64,000 nt of DNA, from contig JBBBDQ010000192.1 in NCBI GenBank assembly GCA_037127315.1, positions 1,062,501 through 1,126,500 of the forward strand. The letters are read 5' to 3'. A program made the translations under genes and the position numbers. This document shows, piece after piece, positions 1 to 11,470 of this stretch. The DNA is from Ascarosepion bandense (taxonomy: Eukaryota > Mollusca > Cephalopoda > Sepiida > Sepiidae). Each line of letters opens with the position of its first letter. Positions within the stretch are counted from its first letter, which is position 1. The notes beneath the pieces are model-generated. The model saw only the letters and a list, made by a program, of their open reading frames with translations. It did not search any database and was not told where the DNA came from.

Positions 1-540
1 TACATAACACTGCTAATTCATCCCTACGGTTCAATAATTCGCCATTGTTGGGGTACCTTAGAATGTGCAGTTTTTCACTGAGGCATAAAGAGCAGATGTC
101 ATTAAGCGAGTTACAGGTTCTAGTTTTTTCCAGGATTTTCCATTTTACTTTGGGTTTCTTTTTTGTGTCATTTAATTTCCAAAAATATGCAGAAAGGGAT
201 GTTTGGTTTCAATACATATTGTTTTTGAATAAAGTTAAGTGCATTTACCAGCATTGCTTAAAGGTGTTCTTTGTAGCGCCAATGTAGACTTTATTTACAG
301 TTGGGCTTTCAATTGATGTTATATTGCATTGATAGACAATTGAATTTATTGTACACCTATTTTGTAGTGGACAATTATTGGGGTTTCTGCAATTGCATAA
401 GTTTGTGGTGGTGTTCTCTTTATTATTTTGGTACTTATTTTCATTTTGATCAACGTGCTGATTTAAGATATATTTATTATGATTTGTAATGATTTTTTCA
501 AATGCAACTATAAAATTTAAGCATATTTTTGTTAAAAATT
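1..540 (-). pseudogene. Penelope-like element, GIY-YIG endonuclease tail (decayed)
   Basis: Read on the minus strand, one frame gives the region linking reverse transcriptase to the GIY-YIG nuclease in Penelope-like retroelements. It starts with a Cys cluster (NLCNCRNPNNCPLQNRC, about 345-400), continues with SIVYQCNI, then VYIGATKNTFKQ, the YIG half of the nuclease core. A conserved tail follows (SAYFWKLNDTKKKPKVKW and NGELLNRRDEL). Two in-frame stops (245-247 and 209-211) break it. The remnant runs off the left edge of the window, so the C-terminus is not complete here, and the RT domain is not seen upstream. In living relatives this enzyme nicks DNA for target-primed insertion. Assignment rests on motif order recognised by eye. 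Confidence 0.85.
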
Positions 541-2830
541 TTTCTTAGAGGGTTGTTAGTGGGGAAGTACAAATCTTAATGAACTACCTTTAAAAATCTT
601 AAAAAAAAGAATAAATTAAATATTATGGTACCTAAACATTAAACAATCGTGAATAAAATTTTCATACGTTTTTTAGTGTTATTTTGTAAAACAAAGAACC
701 TAGAAACAACTTTTTTTTTAATGAAAAATTTGCTTAAGTTTAGAGACACATTCGATTTCTGCATAAAGAAATCTTTCCACCCCCACACGAAAATATTTTA
801 ACAATTAGAGACACCAATTCATTTTAAAATGTAAAAGACAATAATATTCAATAGAAAAATAAAATCACCTTGACTTCCTTGGAGACCTACCTTTATTTTC
901 AAGAAAAATGAAAGTTTAATGGAACCGAACGAAAATAAAAGTGGGTGTTTTATTTTTTAAAGGATTTTCTTTTATGACCGATAAATATTGTTCTTCAATA
1001 ATGTACTCCTTAGACACGTATTGTATTGTTTCTAACGTTTTTTAGGGTTGTTGTTCACTGTTCGGTGATGTAAACAAAAATGTTATTGTTAGTCGATAGG
1101 TAAAAGTTGTACAGTTGGCATCGAGAAACACTGAGTGAATGCAGTTAAAAACAAATAAAAAAGTTAAAGAACAATTTGGTCGTCTTTATGAAGAGGAGTT
1201 TTTTTTTTTTTTTGGTTGTATAAAAGAATTTGACTGATAACCCTTGACAGGAAATACGTCACACGTGAATTAAATTTATGACAAACAATTCCTACTAGAT
1301 TTTGTTTTAACTCAGACTGTATTAAAAAAAATCCTTTCCGTATGAAATATAGGTAAATTTTAGAGTACAAAACAAAAATCAAGAAGTTAACGTAAAAAAA
1401 TTCATTTTCTATGGCGGACACATTGGAAAATATATTCACTTCAGTTCAAAATCTTAATAAATTTAGTCACTGATAAAATAAAAAATGTTACTGAATTAAA
1501 TCCAATAATTCCATGGACTTTTTGTGGAGATTGGTCAATTAAAAAAAAATTCAGCCTCTTTCGTTACCCCTCAAGAAAAATTCAACATCACAATCACATG
1601 ATGCACGTAAACAGTAGTATCCTATGCTAACAACCTTTTTAAACTATTTTTAAAAAGATTCTTTTAAAAATATATGGAAAAGTTACTAAATATAAAAAAG
1701 AAGTACAAACCATCGCATAACGAAATATTGTTTTTTGAAAAAACCTTTTTTCCAGTTACTAAAAGCAATTGCGTTTGATTGAATTGAATTTTTCAATAAA
1801 CAGAAAATATATATAAAAATTGAATAACATTTTATGACGCTTATCAGTCGCTAGCCAGTAGTAAACATGTTATTTCCTTCATATTTGGAGAAAAAAAAAC
1901 ACTTCTTACAATAAAATTGGAAACAAACGTATAAAAACCTTATTCCAAAACCGGATACACTGTTAACGCCAAAGTGGCCTTTAAGAGAAATCGATTAGAG
2001 AAAAACATTTCAAGGGAAATAACTATTCGCTATAAAAATAGCGACTGAACTGCGAATGTAACAGCTGTTGCCGGCAGAAGTCTTCGAACTTTTGCATTTA
2101 ACGCCCTTCTCTTTTGAGCAGAGTTGAACAACGAGAGAAAAATTTTACTTGAACAAAGTTTGCAGGCTAGGAATTCATTTACACGAACACGAATAAATAA
2201 ATTGGATATAGGTATGTTCGATACGGATTATTTTTTAAAATTTTAACAGCCTGAACATTAAGGCAGGCGTGAGCAATTCATCATATCCACATTTAAATAA
2301 ATAATAATAATTTAAGTATTTGTAAATAAACCTCAACGAAGTCCATTACTATTCTTTCTCCTTAACCGTGCGTTAAGTGATTTTTTTACACTTCTACATT
2401 TATAAAGAAAAATCTATTTAAAAATGGTTTTTATCGGTTAACCTAAGAATTACACAAGCAAATTATGGACCGTTACGGACTCTCAAAAAAAAAAAAATTA
2501 AATGCTTTCTTTGAGTATGAAATTAAAATTACTTTTCAATTCGAAAGAATAATGGTCTAAAAGACTCATCCTAATTAAAGCAAAAAATTTTAAAAAATTC
2601 TGTACATAAACTTTTGGACACTTCTAAAGCATTCACGTTTTTTCAGCATTTATCGACCCATTATAAGAAATTTTTTACTTTCATAGAGGAAGCAGGCGAT
2701 GCTTGCTTAATTTTTGAATTTCAAAAATATTTTAATTTTTGGTACATTTTGATTTGTGGGGAGATAGCTGCGTTTGTTTTTGTTTTATCCATCCAAAACC
2801 AATAAGGGTTTCCCTCCAAATTCCGTGAAG
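541..2830. other. AT-rich DNA, no gene seen
   Basis: Very AT-rich sequence with homopolymer A and T runs. Short open frames on both strands show no recognisable domain, and no repeat shared with the rest of the window was noticed. Confidence 0.6.
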
Positions 2831-3139
2831 ATTATTTCGAGCCTACCTGTGTAGGACAGTGTAGGTTATTTACAGGTGGTGGCGGGGCATATACATAAGC
2901 CACAAGGTCAAAATGGGGATGGAGGAGGCTGGTCTTCATTTGTCCTATCTTTAACTTAACTAGCCCCCACCACTAACCTAATTTTTCAAATATTGTTCCT
3001 TTCACCATCTCAGTTATACAATCTTACTCAAGCACCATAATTTGCTCTAGAAATTCTTACCTAATCCCATTATGTAATACTTATGAAAGGGGTGTTTTTT
3101 TTCTAATCATTTCACCCTAAGCAAAGCAGAACTGCCACT
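2831..3139. other. Slightly GC-richer stretch, unassigned
   Basis: The stretch around 2840-2960 is less AT-rich than its surroundings and lies just beyond the 3' end of the adjacent LINE fragment. No coding potential or known repeat was recognised. Confidence 0.4.
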
Positions 3140-3745
3140 GGTTCACAAATAAGAGGTGAGTGATGAAAAATAGGAACAAGTTACGGAAGTGTCAGAAAAT
3201 GGGTAAGAGAAGAATGAGAACACTGGTGTGAAGAGGGTTGCATGAGAGTAGAGTGGGGAGGAAGGTAAATATGATACAAGGGTTGTCAGGAAAAGGATGC
3301 GAGTCAATGCGATAAAAGATTGTAATTGACTTTGCATTTAAATTCTTGGAGATTGTAGCTGTCAGGGAAGCAAGTATACTGAAGGGAATTCCACAGGCGG
3401 GAAGTGCGAGCAAAGAAACTGGTATAGTAGAAGTTGCGGTTACATTTGATTGGTTTCACTGTAAAAGGGTGGGACCTAGCCGCTAGTCTAGTAGCTCGAG
3501 TAAATTCATGCAGAGGAGGCACCACGGAGCTCAGCACATCGGAGCAGAAACCGTGAAAATATTTGTAGAAAAGACAGAGGGAAGCTACATTACATCGGTA
3601 AGAAAGTGACTGGAGTTGAGCTACCAGATCGGGATCAATTACATTACAGATTCTCCGTTGGATTTTGTCAAGAAGTCCAAGATGAATAGCAGGGGCACCT
3701 GACCAAATGTGTCAGCAGTATTCAATGCACGGGCGGATGGTATTC
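3140..3745 (-). pseudogene. LINE (CR1/L2-like) 3' fragment: RT C-terminal region plus 3' UTR
   Basis: The minus strand reads through the conserved C-terminal region of CR1/L2/jockey-type LINE polyproteins. It begins at RPCIEYC with HIWSGAPAIHLGLLDKIQRR, then FTRATRLAARSHPF, FFARTSRLWNSL and CFPDSYNLQEFK, ending near 3304. The 3' UTR runs to about 3140 and is shared with a second fragment at 13736-13990. The element is strongly 5'-truncated: the endonuclease and RT catalytic core are missing. That is the usual outcome of incomplete target-primed reverse transcription. The same GAPAI...LDKIQRR signature, frameshifted, recurs at 53380-53890, so this family is present at least three times in the window. 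Confidence 0.85.
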
Positions 3746-4802
3746 CCCAGAGTATCTTGCGCGTTCCTATGCACTGTTATATCACTCGCTGGCTCTCTGG
3801 ACAAACAACGACCGTCTTGTCAGACGAGCACGTATATAAAAAAATATTTTTATTTTTCGTCAGTGACGGTTGTATGGAGTAGGAGGGTAGCCGAAAAGAG
3901 ATCGCACACATATGAGAAAGTCTATGCTTCTTCAGCCAGCGGGGATCTCTCTTATCTTCTATTTTCGTCGAAAAACCCTAGACTTATATAACCCCAAAAT
4001 TCCTACGCATTTTTGTTTTTTACGGTTGTCGCCTAACTGACATCATCTACGGCCATTGCCTTTTAAACCGGTTGTCGCCTGTGTTCCTGCCTTTATTGTT
4101 GCATCCATCCACGGTCGGATATTTTTATCAATCATATCTTTGTTGGCTGTGTTTCCGCCTTTGATGTTGCACCCCGCCGCCACCATCCGTGGCCAGATTT
4201 ATTTGTCTATTTTGTCTTTGCCGCACTAACACACGATATAGTGCCTTAAGAGACAACAGTCGGGTGTCGAAGAGGCCTTCTTTAATCCGTGTAAAGGCTT
4301 TCAGAGCAAGGCATCGAGGTTTTCGGTTGGCCTTCTCCTTAGCATCATACACACTTCTCAAAGCTGGAAAAGCTTTCTTAGCGTCCTCCTTCTAGAAGAG
4401 GCCGTGACCGTCGTCTTGCAGATACATTCGATTCAGAAACAAACCGCAGCGTCTGTTGATGAATCTCAATGCTGGGCATTCCTAGACCACCCCCAGCCGG
4501 ATGGAGGCAACAGATCTCTCGACTCACCATATCAACCCTGTTTCGCCACAAGAAGTGGAACGACTTGAACCAGTAAAAATTATTTACGTTGGAGGCCTTG
4601 GAGTTAAGAAGGCATTTGTATATATTGGGAAAAACTATGTTATGCGTGTTTTTTGTTGTTGTTGCTGTTGTTGTTTTTTTGTTTGTTTGTTTTTAGTAAA
4701 AAAAAAGAACACCCAAGACATAACAATTATGAGTTTGCAGTATTGTGCTGGATGTTGGATGAATGAAGATGAATCGGATTAGTAGGTTTTAGTATAGTGG
4801 CG
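3746..4802. repeat. Unassigned moderately GC-rich block with imperfect direct repeats
   Basis: The block is less AT-rich than its neighbours. Near 4065-4200, two imperfect copies of a roughly 70-bp unit lie in tandem, each containing a 'tgt.ttcc.gcctt..ttgttgca' core followed by 'cca.ggtc/ccgtggcc'. A (TTG)n-like tract lies at 4645-4700. It leads directly into the module at 4803, so it may be the upstream part of an LTR, but no terminal TG or target duplication was found. Confidence 0.35.
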
Positions 4803-4885
4803 ACCAACCTCACCCCGCTTTTCTTTCAGCCTTGTACCACACTTGTATTCTTTATGCAATCAATAATGACTGTTGAAGGAATCCA
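4803..4885 (+). repeat. Copy of the shared LTR-like 'B' module
   Basis: About 80 bp with the same order of blocks as 12283-12366: pyrimidine-rich lead, 'gccttgtaccacacttgtatt', then an AATAAT-containing AT stretch. The terminal 'gtgcacc' block seen elsewhere is not preserved here. Similarity was judged by eye. Confidence 0.4.
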
Positions 4886-5559
4886 GGTCACCCGGGTTCA
4901 GAAAAAAAAACAAAAAAAAAACATAAAAGAAATTTGATCAACAACCAGACAAGAATTGAAAGAAACAAAATTGCTTCTGCATCAAGGAAATGTTTCCGGT
5001 TGGTGTGCTTGTTCTATTCCCCACTGTTACCTCGAACTTTACTTTGAAAATTGTAGCAATTCTTTGAAAATTATTCAGAGAAGTATTTTCTTCTTTCTTC
5101 ATTTTATGTGGTTTCCGTTTTTGAGGATCTTATGCATTATAATTTTTATTTTAAAAATGGCATATTTCATTTTCATTAATAATTTTTATGTTATTGGCCA
5201 TCATTTGGCATGCAATGCATTCTTTTACTTTTTGTGTTAAATTTTCGAATTTATCGTCTGTTTTCTAAAACTCGACTCGTGTCATCTGTCTTTTTTTTAG
5301 TTCTGTACTCATGAAAATGTTCAAACTTTTGTTTGAAATATTTTTTAACAGAATCTTATACTTTACAGAAATTAAATTTTTGAATGGTGTTACACTGAAC
5401 ACAATTCAATTATTTGGAAATCGGATCTGTGAAAAAGATAAAATAGACAAATAAATCTGGCTATGGTGTAATTAATGTAGAGCTGTACTGAAGTTAAAAG
5501 TAATTTCAGTTTGGATTATTTCACATCAATGCACCAGCCAAACATAGTTGTAGATTGTT
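4886..5559. other. AT-rich DNA, no gene seen
   Basis: AT-rich spacer with poly-A runs near 4900-4920 and poly-T runs near 5290. No recognisable coding sequence. Confidence 0.5.
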
Positions 5560-5692
5560 CTAAGCAATCTCATTGGTCCAAACCCGGTTTTGCGCCAAAA
5601 ATCCTAAAGGCCCGTTTCAGCCGATTTTTGATCTTTGAAACGTATATAAGCAGTCCCTTTGGGACACTTGCTTCAGTGCACCCCAGTTGTTG
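5560..5692 (+). promoter_or_regulatory. Promoter-like block: inverted CCAAT, E2F-like palindrome, TATA, start-site module
   Basis: Going left to right there is an inverted CCAAT box (ATTGG, about 5572), a GCGCCAAAA E2F-like half site, and TATATAAG at 5643-5650. About 30 bp later comes GTGCACCCCAGTTGTTG (5676-5692). The TATA-to-module distance is right for an RNA polymerase II start. The module's last base abuts the breakpoint of the minus-strand LINE at 5693. It could be the U3/R part of a truncated LTR. Promoter activity is inference. Confidence 0.5.
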
Positions 5693-8533
5693 ACATGTTG
5701 CTGAGATAATCGCTACCTGGCGCCCAAGACCAGAACGAGCGAAACTCATCCTCCGACAAGCGGAGCACATCACGTAATGAATCCTTCGCGACGCCCTCCA
5801 CTAACCGACGATAGAAGACTCTCATAGGCCGTGAAAGGTTACTGGACCGTGGAATGGCTCTCAGGGCCGCCAGACATTCGAGGAGAAAACTCGATCGCCC
5901 TCGAGGCTTACGGCACCGCCTCGAAATGGGGGGGGGGGTAGTGATAGTAAGGCTAGGGAACATGTCCCTCACTATCCCACCCCCCAGCAATGACTCTTGA
6001 CGCAACCAACCTTGACGCAACCTTATGGCCCATCAGGTACAGCATTCCCAGACCCCTATGACACGGACGTTGGTAACGGACATGTTTGTTGATGTAGTCT
6101 TTACGTCCTCTCCACAGAATGGAGAATAGCAGACGCTCGATAGCCTCCCTACGTCGTTTACAAAGTGGAAGTACTGACAACCGGTAAAGGATAATGGGAA
6201 AGACGTATGTACCACACGCCTCAGCCAAACCCTTTAAAGACAAATTCCTTCGACGCCAAGTCTTGGCCGACTCGTCCACCTTTGCCAGTACTTCAGACCA
6301 ATTTTTCTTTAACTGTAGGTCGGGCCCGGACCGGGCCGTCCATCCAGGCGAAGGACCCCGGTAGGGTAACACCCTTCCAGGCACCTAACCGCAAGCCGGA
6401 CGACTTGTTGCGGTCAATCTTGGCCCCTGTCACCTGTTCGTACCGTTCAAGCGCCTTCTGTACCACCTCGATGTCACTTCGGGAGGACACGAAAGTAGTG
6501 ACGTCATCGGCGTACGCGGAAACCCTGGCTCGAGCACCACCAGCAACAGCGATTCCACGTAAGGCCGGACTGCACGCCCTGTCCCTTAGCCGACGAAGAA
6601 GGGGCTCCAACGCCAAAGCATAAAGTAGGGGCGACAGTGGACAACCCTGTCGGACCGACCTAGACAGCGCCAGAACGCCCGACAACTTTCCGTTCACCTG
6701 TACCACAGCCGTGGGGGATTGATACAGGAGGCTAATCCAGCGGCAGAAGTTGGTTTTGAATCCAGCTACCTGCAGGACAGCCGCCAGGTCAACCCTATCA
6801 AATGCCTTGGACTGATCCAAATTGATTAGCGCGACTTCTTCGTCGTCTTTTATCCCCTCTATGATCGTGCGTATCAGATGCTGGTTGCTCTGAATTGTTT
6901 GGCCCTTCACAGCACAAGTCTGCTCAGGTCCCAACAGAGACTCGGCAACTAATTGCAAACGATTTTGCAAGATCTTGGCCAAAATCTTTAACTCTGTATT
7001 TAGCAGAGTTATGGGCCGATAACCATCTAGCTCCTTCCTAACATCCTTGCCTTTTCTCAACAGCGTGATCGCACCCCTAGTGAACCGGTTGGGGATGGAC
7101 CCCTGCCAGAACCAGTTGTTGAATACGGCAGTCAAAATAGGAACAAAGATGTGCAACAGCCTCAAGTACAATTCATAGGGCAAACCATCGAAACCCGGCG
7201 ATTTGCCTCTGCCGACCTTCTTCAAAGCCGCGTAGACTTCGCCCTCCGTAATCTCTCCCTCGCAGCTAGCTGCATCATCCGGCAAAAGCCGGGGGAAGTC
7301 AGCCAAATACCTACGAAACTCCTCATCACGGAGGCCAGGCTCCTTGGTAAACAGCATCTCGAAATGCCACCGAAACGCCTCGCACATGTCGTCAGTCGAC
7401 CGAAGAGTATGCCCCTCCGGGTTGCGAACCTCTCGAATGTACCGGTCGCCGCCTCGGCGAATCTCTTCCTTGCGCAGTTCTGCGCCCATGTTCACAGCTT
7501 CGAAAGACATCTTGCTTACCCTGTGTCTAATTACCTGGCCCATGTAACGATCGCTATTCGACCGCTCCAGGGCCTCCTTAGCTACGGCTATCTCTAGGGG
7601 ATCCCCACCAGCCACCGCCCGAGAGTAATTTGTTCTAAGTGTCTTCACTTTGTCAGCCTTATCTAGTTTGCGCCGTTTGCTGAACTTGGTGGTGAAAGAC
7701 CTAATACTATTCTTAAGATTCTCCCACCACTTATTCCCAATGACTCTCCCAGTTAACGCCCGCTGCACTAAGTTAATTAGCTGACACCGGAAGTCCCGGC
7801 TGTCCAGTAAGGCCACGTTGAACTTCCAGTAACCAGCCATTCTAGGCCTATTTTCTAAATTTACCCAGGCACAAACTAGTTTGTGGTCCGAGTAGCCTAA
7901 CCAGTGGAACGTGGGACAATCTAAAAGATCTATGCCGGCTTCACCAACTAACATTCTATCATGGTAGCTAGCTACCTTGGTAGAAGTCCAACTATTAGCC
8001 TACGTCCACATTCTCCCACCCTTGTGATCGACCCGGTATCTATCGACAAGACCGAAATCCTCAACCAAGCTACGATCACGTGCCTTCCCGCTAGCTTCCC
8101 TCTATCCAACTTGGGGTCCAGGATGGCATTCCAGTCCCCCACTAAGACGAGTCGCGTTGAATCTACCAGGAAGGGCTTCAACCGCCGAAAAAACGAGACG
8201 CGCTGCTCCCGGTCGTTGGGCGCATAAGCCGCAACCAGTCGAAACGCATTGCTTTTCACTGAAATATCGTTGGGCGCATAAACGGCCACCGACATGGACA
8301 ATATCCACCTTCGCGTTCAGGGTACGTTTAACCAGCAAAGAAACTTCCCTGGCCAGCCGGTTCCCATATGATGAATAGACGACAATGCATAGGCATTGCA
8401 AACAAAGTGAGTCTCTTGGATCGCGAAGACATCCACGCCAAAGGACAAGGTCCCGAAGCAGGCGGGCAGCCTTACTCCGATCCCTAAGGCCCTTCATATT
8501 CAAACAGGCTAACTTAATTGACATCTTTTCGAT
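5693..8533 (-). pseudogene. LINE ORF2 (endonuclease-reverse transcriptase), nearly full length, frameshifted, 3' end missing
   Basis: The minus-strand ORF2 of an RRM/CCHC-type LINE starts near 8533 with MSIKLACLNMKGLRDR, the APE-type endonuclease N-terminus, followed in another frame by AIQETHF with the catalytic Glu. GDWNAILDPKLDRG follows near 8130. The longest unbroken frame (7954-6293) holds the whole RT: GRGKSPGFDGLPYELY, GYRPITLLNTELKILAKILQ, LINLDQSKAFDRVD, RQGCPLSPLLYALALEPLL and SAYADDVTTF. The catalytic YADD is intact. The C-terminal part continues in two more frames and stops after APGSDYLSN at 5693, where sequence similarity to the plus-strand copy ends. At least three frameshifts make it non-functional as one protein. 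The endonuclease would nick target DNA and the RT would copy the element RNA. Confidence 0.9.
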
Positions 8534-8555
8534 TTTTAAAGAGAAAGCAAAAAAA

Positions 8556-10397
8556 TTACTCCTGGTCACATACAGAGCGAAAATCAGCGACAGTAGGGAC
8601 CCCGAAGGATTGTCCTAGGCTTCCAGTACCAATATCGGACGTAATCCGTCCGTCCTGGACAATATTGCCGACGTCCGTAGAGAGCGTTAGTTTAACAGCC
8701 CTATACACTGAGGGGTGGCGGCAAACAGGGACCCTCCCAGCACAAAAATTAGATTGTTTTCTTAACTGAGGTGTCTCCATTTGGGAGATCCTAATGTCTG
8801 GAAAAGCTTCTGTAGCCTACTCGATGAAATCCCACACTCTTAGGTCGCCACCGGTGTTTCTAACAAAGGTTAACACTCTGGCGGTTGTGGGAAGTTTTGG
8901 GAGCTTTCAGTCGACTTTCCGTCTATTGTTGTTCATTTGAACAATGGACTTCTTCTTTTGAGTAGAAAGGATCCTCTCTAAGGCCATTCTGTCTATTTTA
9001 CATATGTCCTTGTGTTTAAAATGTTTGTTCTTTTTTTCCCGTTTCGGGGAGGGTTTGTCTGGGTTCGGGGAAGTGTGATCCACTTCCGGCGAGGGTGTTG
9101 CTGGTTGGGAGGAGGGAGTGAGTGGTGTGGAGGAAGGAGAAGTTATAAGTCTCACTGACTCCTCCCCTTGACAACAGTCTTCCTGACGGGTGATGCAGGG
9201 GCGGATTGTGTCTTGAAGGGTAACCATGACCCGTTCCGCCCTGCCACGTTCTTCTTTTTTTACCTTTTTTAGAGGTACACTCCTCCTTCTCTTCTCGAGC
9301 TCTCTTTAAGAAAGACGAACGTGGGGGAAGCATTTCCCTACAATCCATTTTTATTTAATCTTGTTGTTGCTGTTGTTTTTGTTGTTCTTGTTGTTGTTCA
9401 TGTTGTTGCTGTTGTTCGTGTTGTTGCTGCCTTTGATGCTTTTGCTGCTTCTGTTGTTTTGTAGCAGTTTTTTCTTTGACTGGGACGGAGGCTTCTCCGA
9501 TTGTGAAAGAGGGGAAGTCCCCTTCCTCCGCTTTTTCGCTACCTCCGTCCACTCAGAAGTTCCAGTCTTTTTTTCCTCCGGTACTTGTGTTTTTGGAACC
9601 GGCAGTATTGCCGGTGTCACCGGTGTTGCTGTTGTTTGGTTTTCAGAGTCCTTTTTTGAGGGGCACATTTTGGCCAAATGGCCTACCATCCCGCAAAGCC
9701 AACAATGCGGCTTTCGCCCCTCCACCGCCACAAATAATTTCCGGCCTCCACAAATTAACACGTCAGGCATCCGTTGAAAACTCGTCTTGTCCACGACTAC
9801 GTGCACCGCCACATCTTCTGTGGGTACCCCTGCTTTGCTGTTAATGTGGGGCACCTCCTCCACTGCTCCGAACTGGGCAAAGTAAGCCCCAATATGGTCA
9901 TCCATGATTCCAATCGGCACACCGTGAATAAGAACCCGGGTCCGCCTAGTGCTCATGTACACTGTTTAGAGCCTAATTCCCTTTGCCGTCAATGTTGTGC
10001 CGGCCAATTTTTTGGCCTCCTCTTCTGTGCTGAGAAGAACGTCCCACATAGCACAAGACCGTCGCGCCAGCACTTTGGGGACAATTTTTAGTCACTTCAG
10101 GGCCTCCTCCATGTTTTCCCTGCTGACGCCCACAAACTTACGCGTTTTTGGGTCCGATGTCAGCAGGGAGATCGTTTTTACAGCTATCACATCGATGACT
10201 TCGGGAATGATTAATAATTCATTTCCCACAATGTATTCCTGAAACTTTTCCTGCAAACCCTGGTAATAAGTGGCGTCTTTTTTTGCAGGCACATTATTCC
10301 ATGCCGACGGTGGAGAAGTCATCATCGGCATATCCGCCGAAGAATTAGATGGTTGGGGAGACGAAGTCATGATTGGACTTGCCCCCCGCACGCTCAC
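8556..10397 (-). pseudogene. LINE ORF1 (RNA-binding, CCHC zinc knuckle), broken
   Basis: Minus-strand ORF1 of the same LINE. One frame runs from about 10397 to 9351 but is cut by TGA at 10092-10094 and TAA at 9966-9968. Ignoring these stops the frame would be 349 codons. The middle contains an RRM-like segment (TRVLIHGVPIGIMDDHIGAY) and a perfect zinc knuckle CWLCGMVGHLAKMC (CX2CX4HX4C) near 9670-9715, as in Tx1/L1-group ORF1 proteins. The C-terminal tail of this frame is an Asn-rich low-complexity run coded by a (GTT)n-like tract at 9358-9470. A further ORF1 part continues in other frames down to 8556 (DVGNIVQDGRITSDIGTG). The protein would coat element RNA. It lies just upstream of ORF2. 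Confidence 0.85.
9358..9470. repeat. Trinucleotide (TTG/CAA)-like low-complexity tract inside ORF1
   Basis: Imperfect TTG repeats on the plus strand, read as Asn-rich (or Gln-rich, in another frame) low-complexity protein on the minus strand. The tract sits at the end of one ORF1 frame and is a likely site of slippage. Confidence 0.7.
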
Positions 10398-10940
10398 AAC
10401 GCAAGAAAAATTTAAAACAGTTCAGAATATACACAGACGAGCACAGAAGACAATACAATACTATAGACAAAACAACGTACTCACTGGTAACAAAGGTTCA
10501 CGTAACAAAAATTCCACTCGAAAATTTTAGTACAATAGACCAACAACTGGGGTGCACAACATTTGTTTGCATTAAAAATACAAATTATGGCACAAGGTCG
10601 AAAAGGGGAGAGGTAGAGGGAGGTACTCACTTAACTATCCTATACCTAGCTAAACACTATCGCCCAAACTTAGAGGGACATCTAATAAAAGTGGGTAAAT
10701 AACCCATGGCAATAAAAATGTATTTATGGACAATATAATAATTTAAAAGATTTAATGAAAAATGAAATGATGGAAGAGGGAAGAACACAAAAAACAAACT
10801 GAAAATACAAATTTTGAACTAAAATAATAAACAATGTTAATAAGACCCGTCCATCCCAGAAAAAGAGTGGCCGCTATATTCCGCCAAACGGCGAAATCAA
10901 GAAGCACACTCGCTAATGGAGTGGGTGGGGGTAAAATAAA
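10398..10940 (-). repeat. LINE 5' UTR merging into LTR-like B and C blocks
   Basis: Reading minus from 10940: block C (about 10936-10800, containing 'gtgcttcttgattt' and 'cagcggc'-like words) resembles 20110-19960. Block B (10690-10541), including 'ccttgtgccataatttgtat', resembles 12283-12366 and, more weakly, 20290-20145. B ends in GTGCACCCCAGTTGTTG (10557-10541, minus), after which the roughly 140-bp leader to ORF1 begins. The exact 17-mer is the same as at 5676-5692 but inverted. This could be the element's own promoter or an adjacent LTR. No TG/CA ends were found. Confidence 0.5.
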
Positions 10941-11470
10941 AGTTTTCTCCTCGAATGTCTGGCGGCCCTGCGGGCCATCCCACGGTCCAGTGACCTTTCA
11001 CGCCCTAGGAGAGTCTTCTATCGTCGGTTAGTGGAGGGCGTCGCCAAGGATCCATTACGTGATGTGCTCCGCTTGTCGGAGGATGAGTTTCGCTCGTTCT
11101 GGTCTTGGGCGCCAGGTAGCGATTATCTCAGCAACTCTGGGTTTTCGCTCATCTGGCGATTAGCTCGGCATCACTTGCCTCTCAATGACAATGTCTTCAT
11201 ATGGGGCCTGGCGGATTTGCCAGATTGTGAACGCTGTGACCTTGGCTTGGAAAAAACGGCTTCGCACGCCTTCTACCAGTTTTGCCCTCTATGGGACCGG
11301 GTCGGCGAGTTGACTGCTCGTATCGCGCCGCGGGAGCTTGTGCTCATTAATCGTGTATTCGTTCGCGGCCATGTGTCGCCCCCGTTTTCTGGGATGAAGC
11401 GTATGGTGTTTCTGTTGCTGCTAGCCACGGCTCGAGTGGTGATTTGGATGAGGCGAAAGGAGAAAGATTA
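10941..11470 (+). pseudogene. LINE ORF2 C-terminal fragment, opposite orientation
   Basis: Plus-strand C-terminus of the same LINE family, starting abruptly at FLLECLAALRAIPRSSDLSR and continuing through DVLRLSEDEFRSFWSWAPG into a part the minus copy lacks (SGFSLIWRLARHHLPLNDN, then LPDCERCDLGLEKTASHAFY with a Cys/His cluster resembling LINE C-terminal zinc fingers). It ends at a stop near 11470 after ATARVVIWMRRKEKD. The frame is open from 11031 to the stop. The first 200 bp duplicate 5693-5893 in inverted orientation with few differences, and the rest supplies what is missing there. It is either one inverted insertion or two independent truncated copies. Confidence 0.85.

Noticed and set aside
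3836..3870. TATATAAAAA-like promoter near 3832
   Set aside because: A TATA-like word alone in AT-rich DNA, with no CCAAT boxes or start-site module at the right spacing.
5953..6623. Open frames on the plus strand across the LINE
   Set aside because: They are antisense to LINE ORF2, whose minus-strand protein motifs are unambiguous. The GC-rich codons of the LINE keep the complement open.
9355..9552. Gln-rich frame as a separate poly-Q protein
   Set aside because: It is the other reading of the same trinucleotide tract. The Asn-rich frame is the one continuous with the CCHC ORF1.
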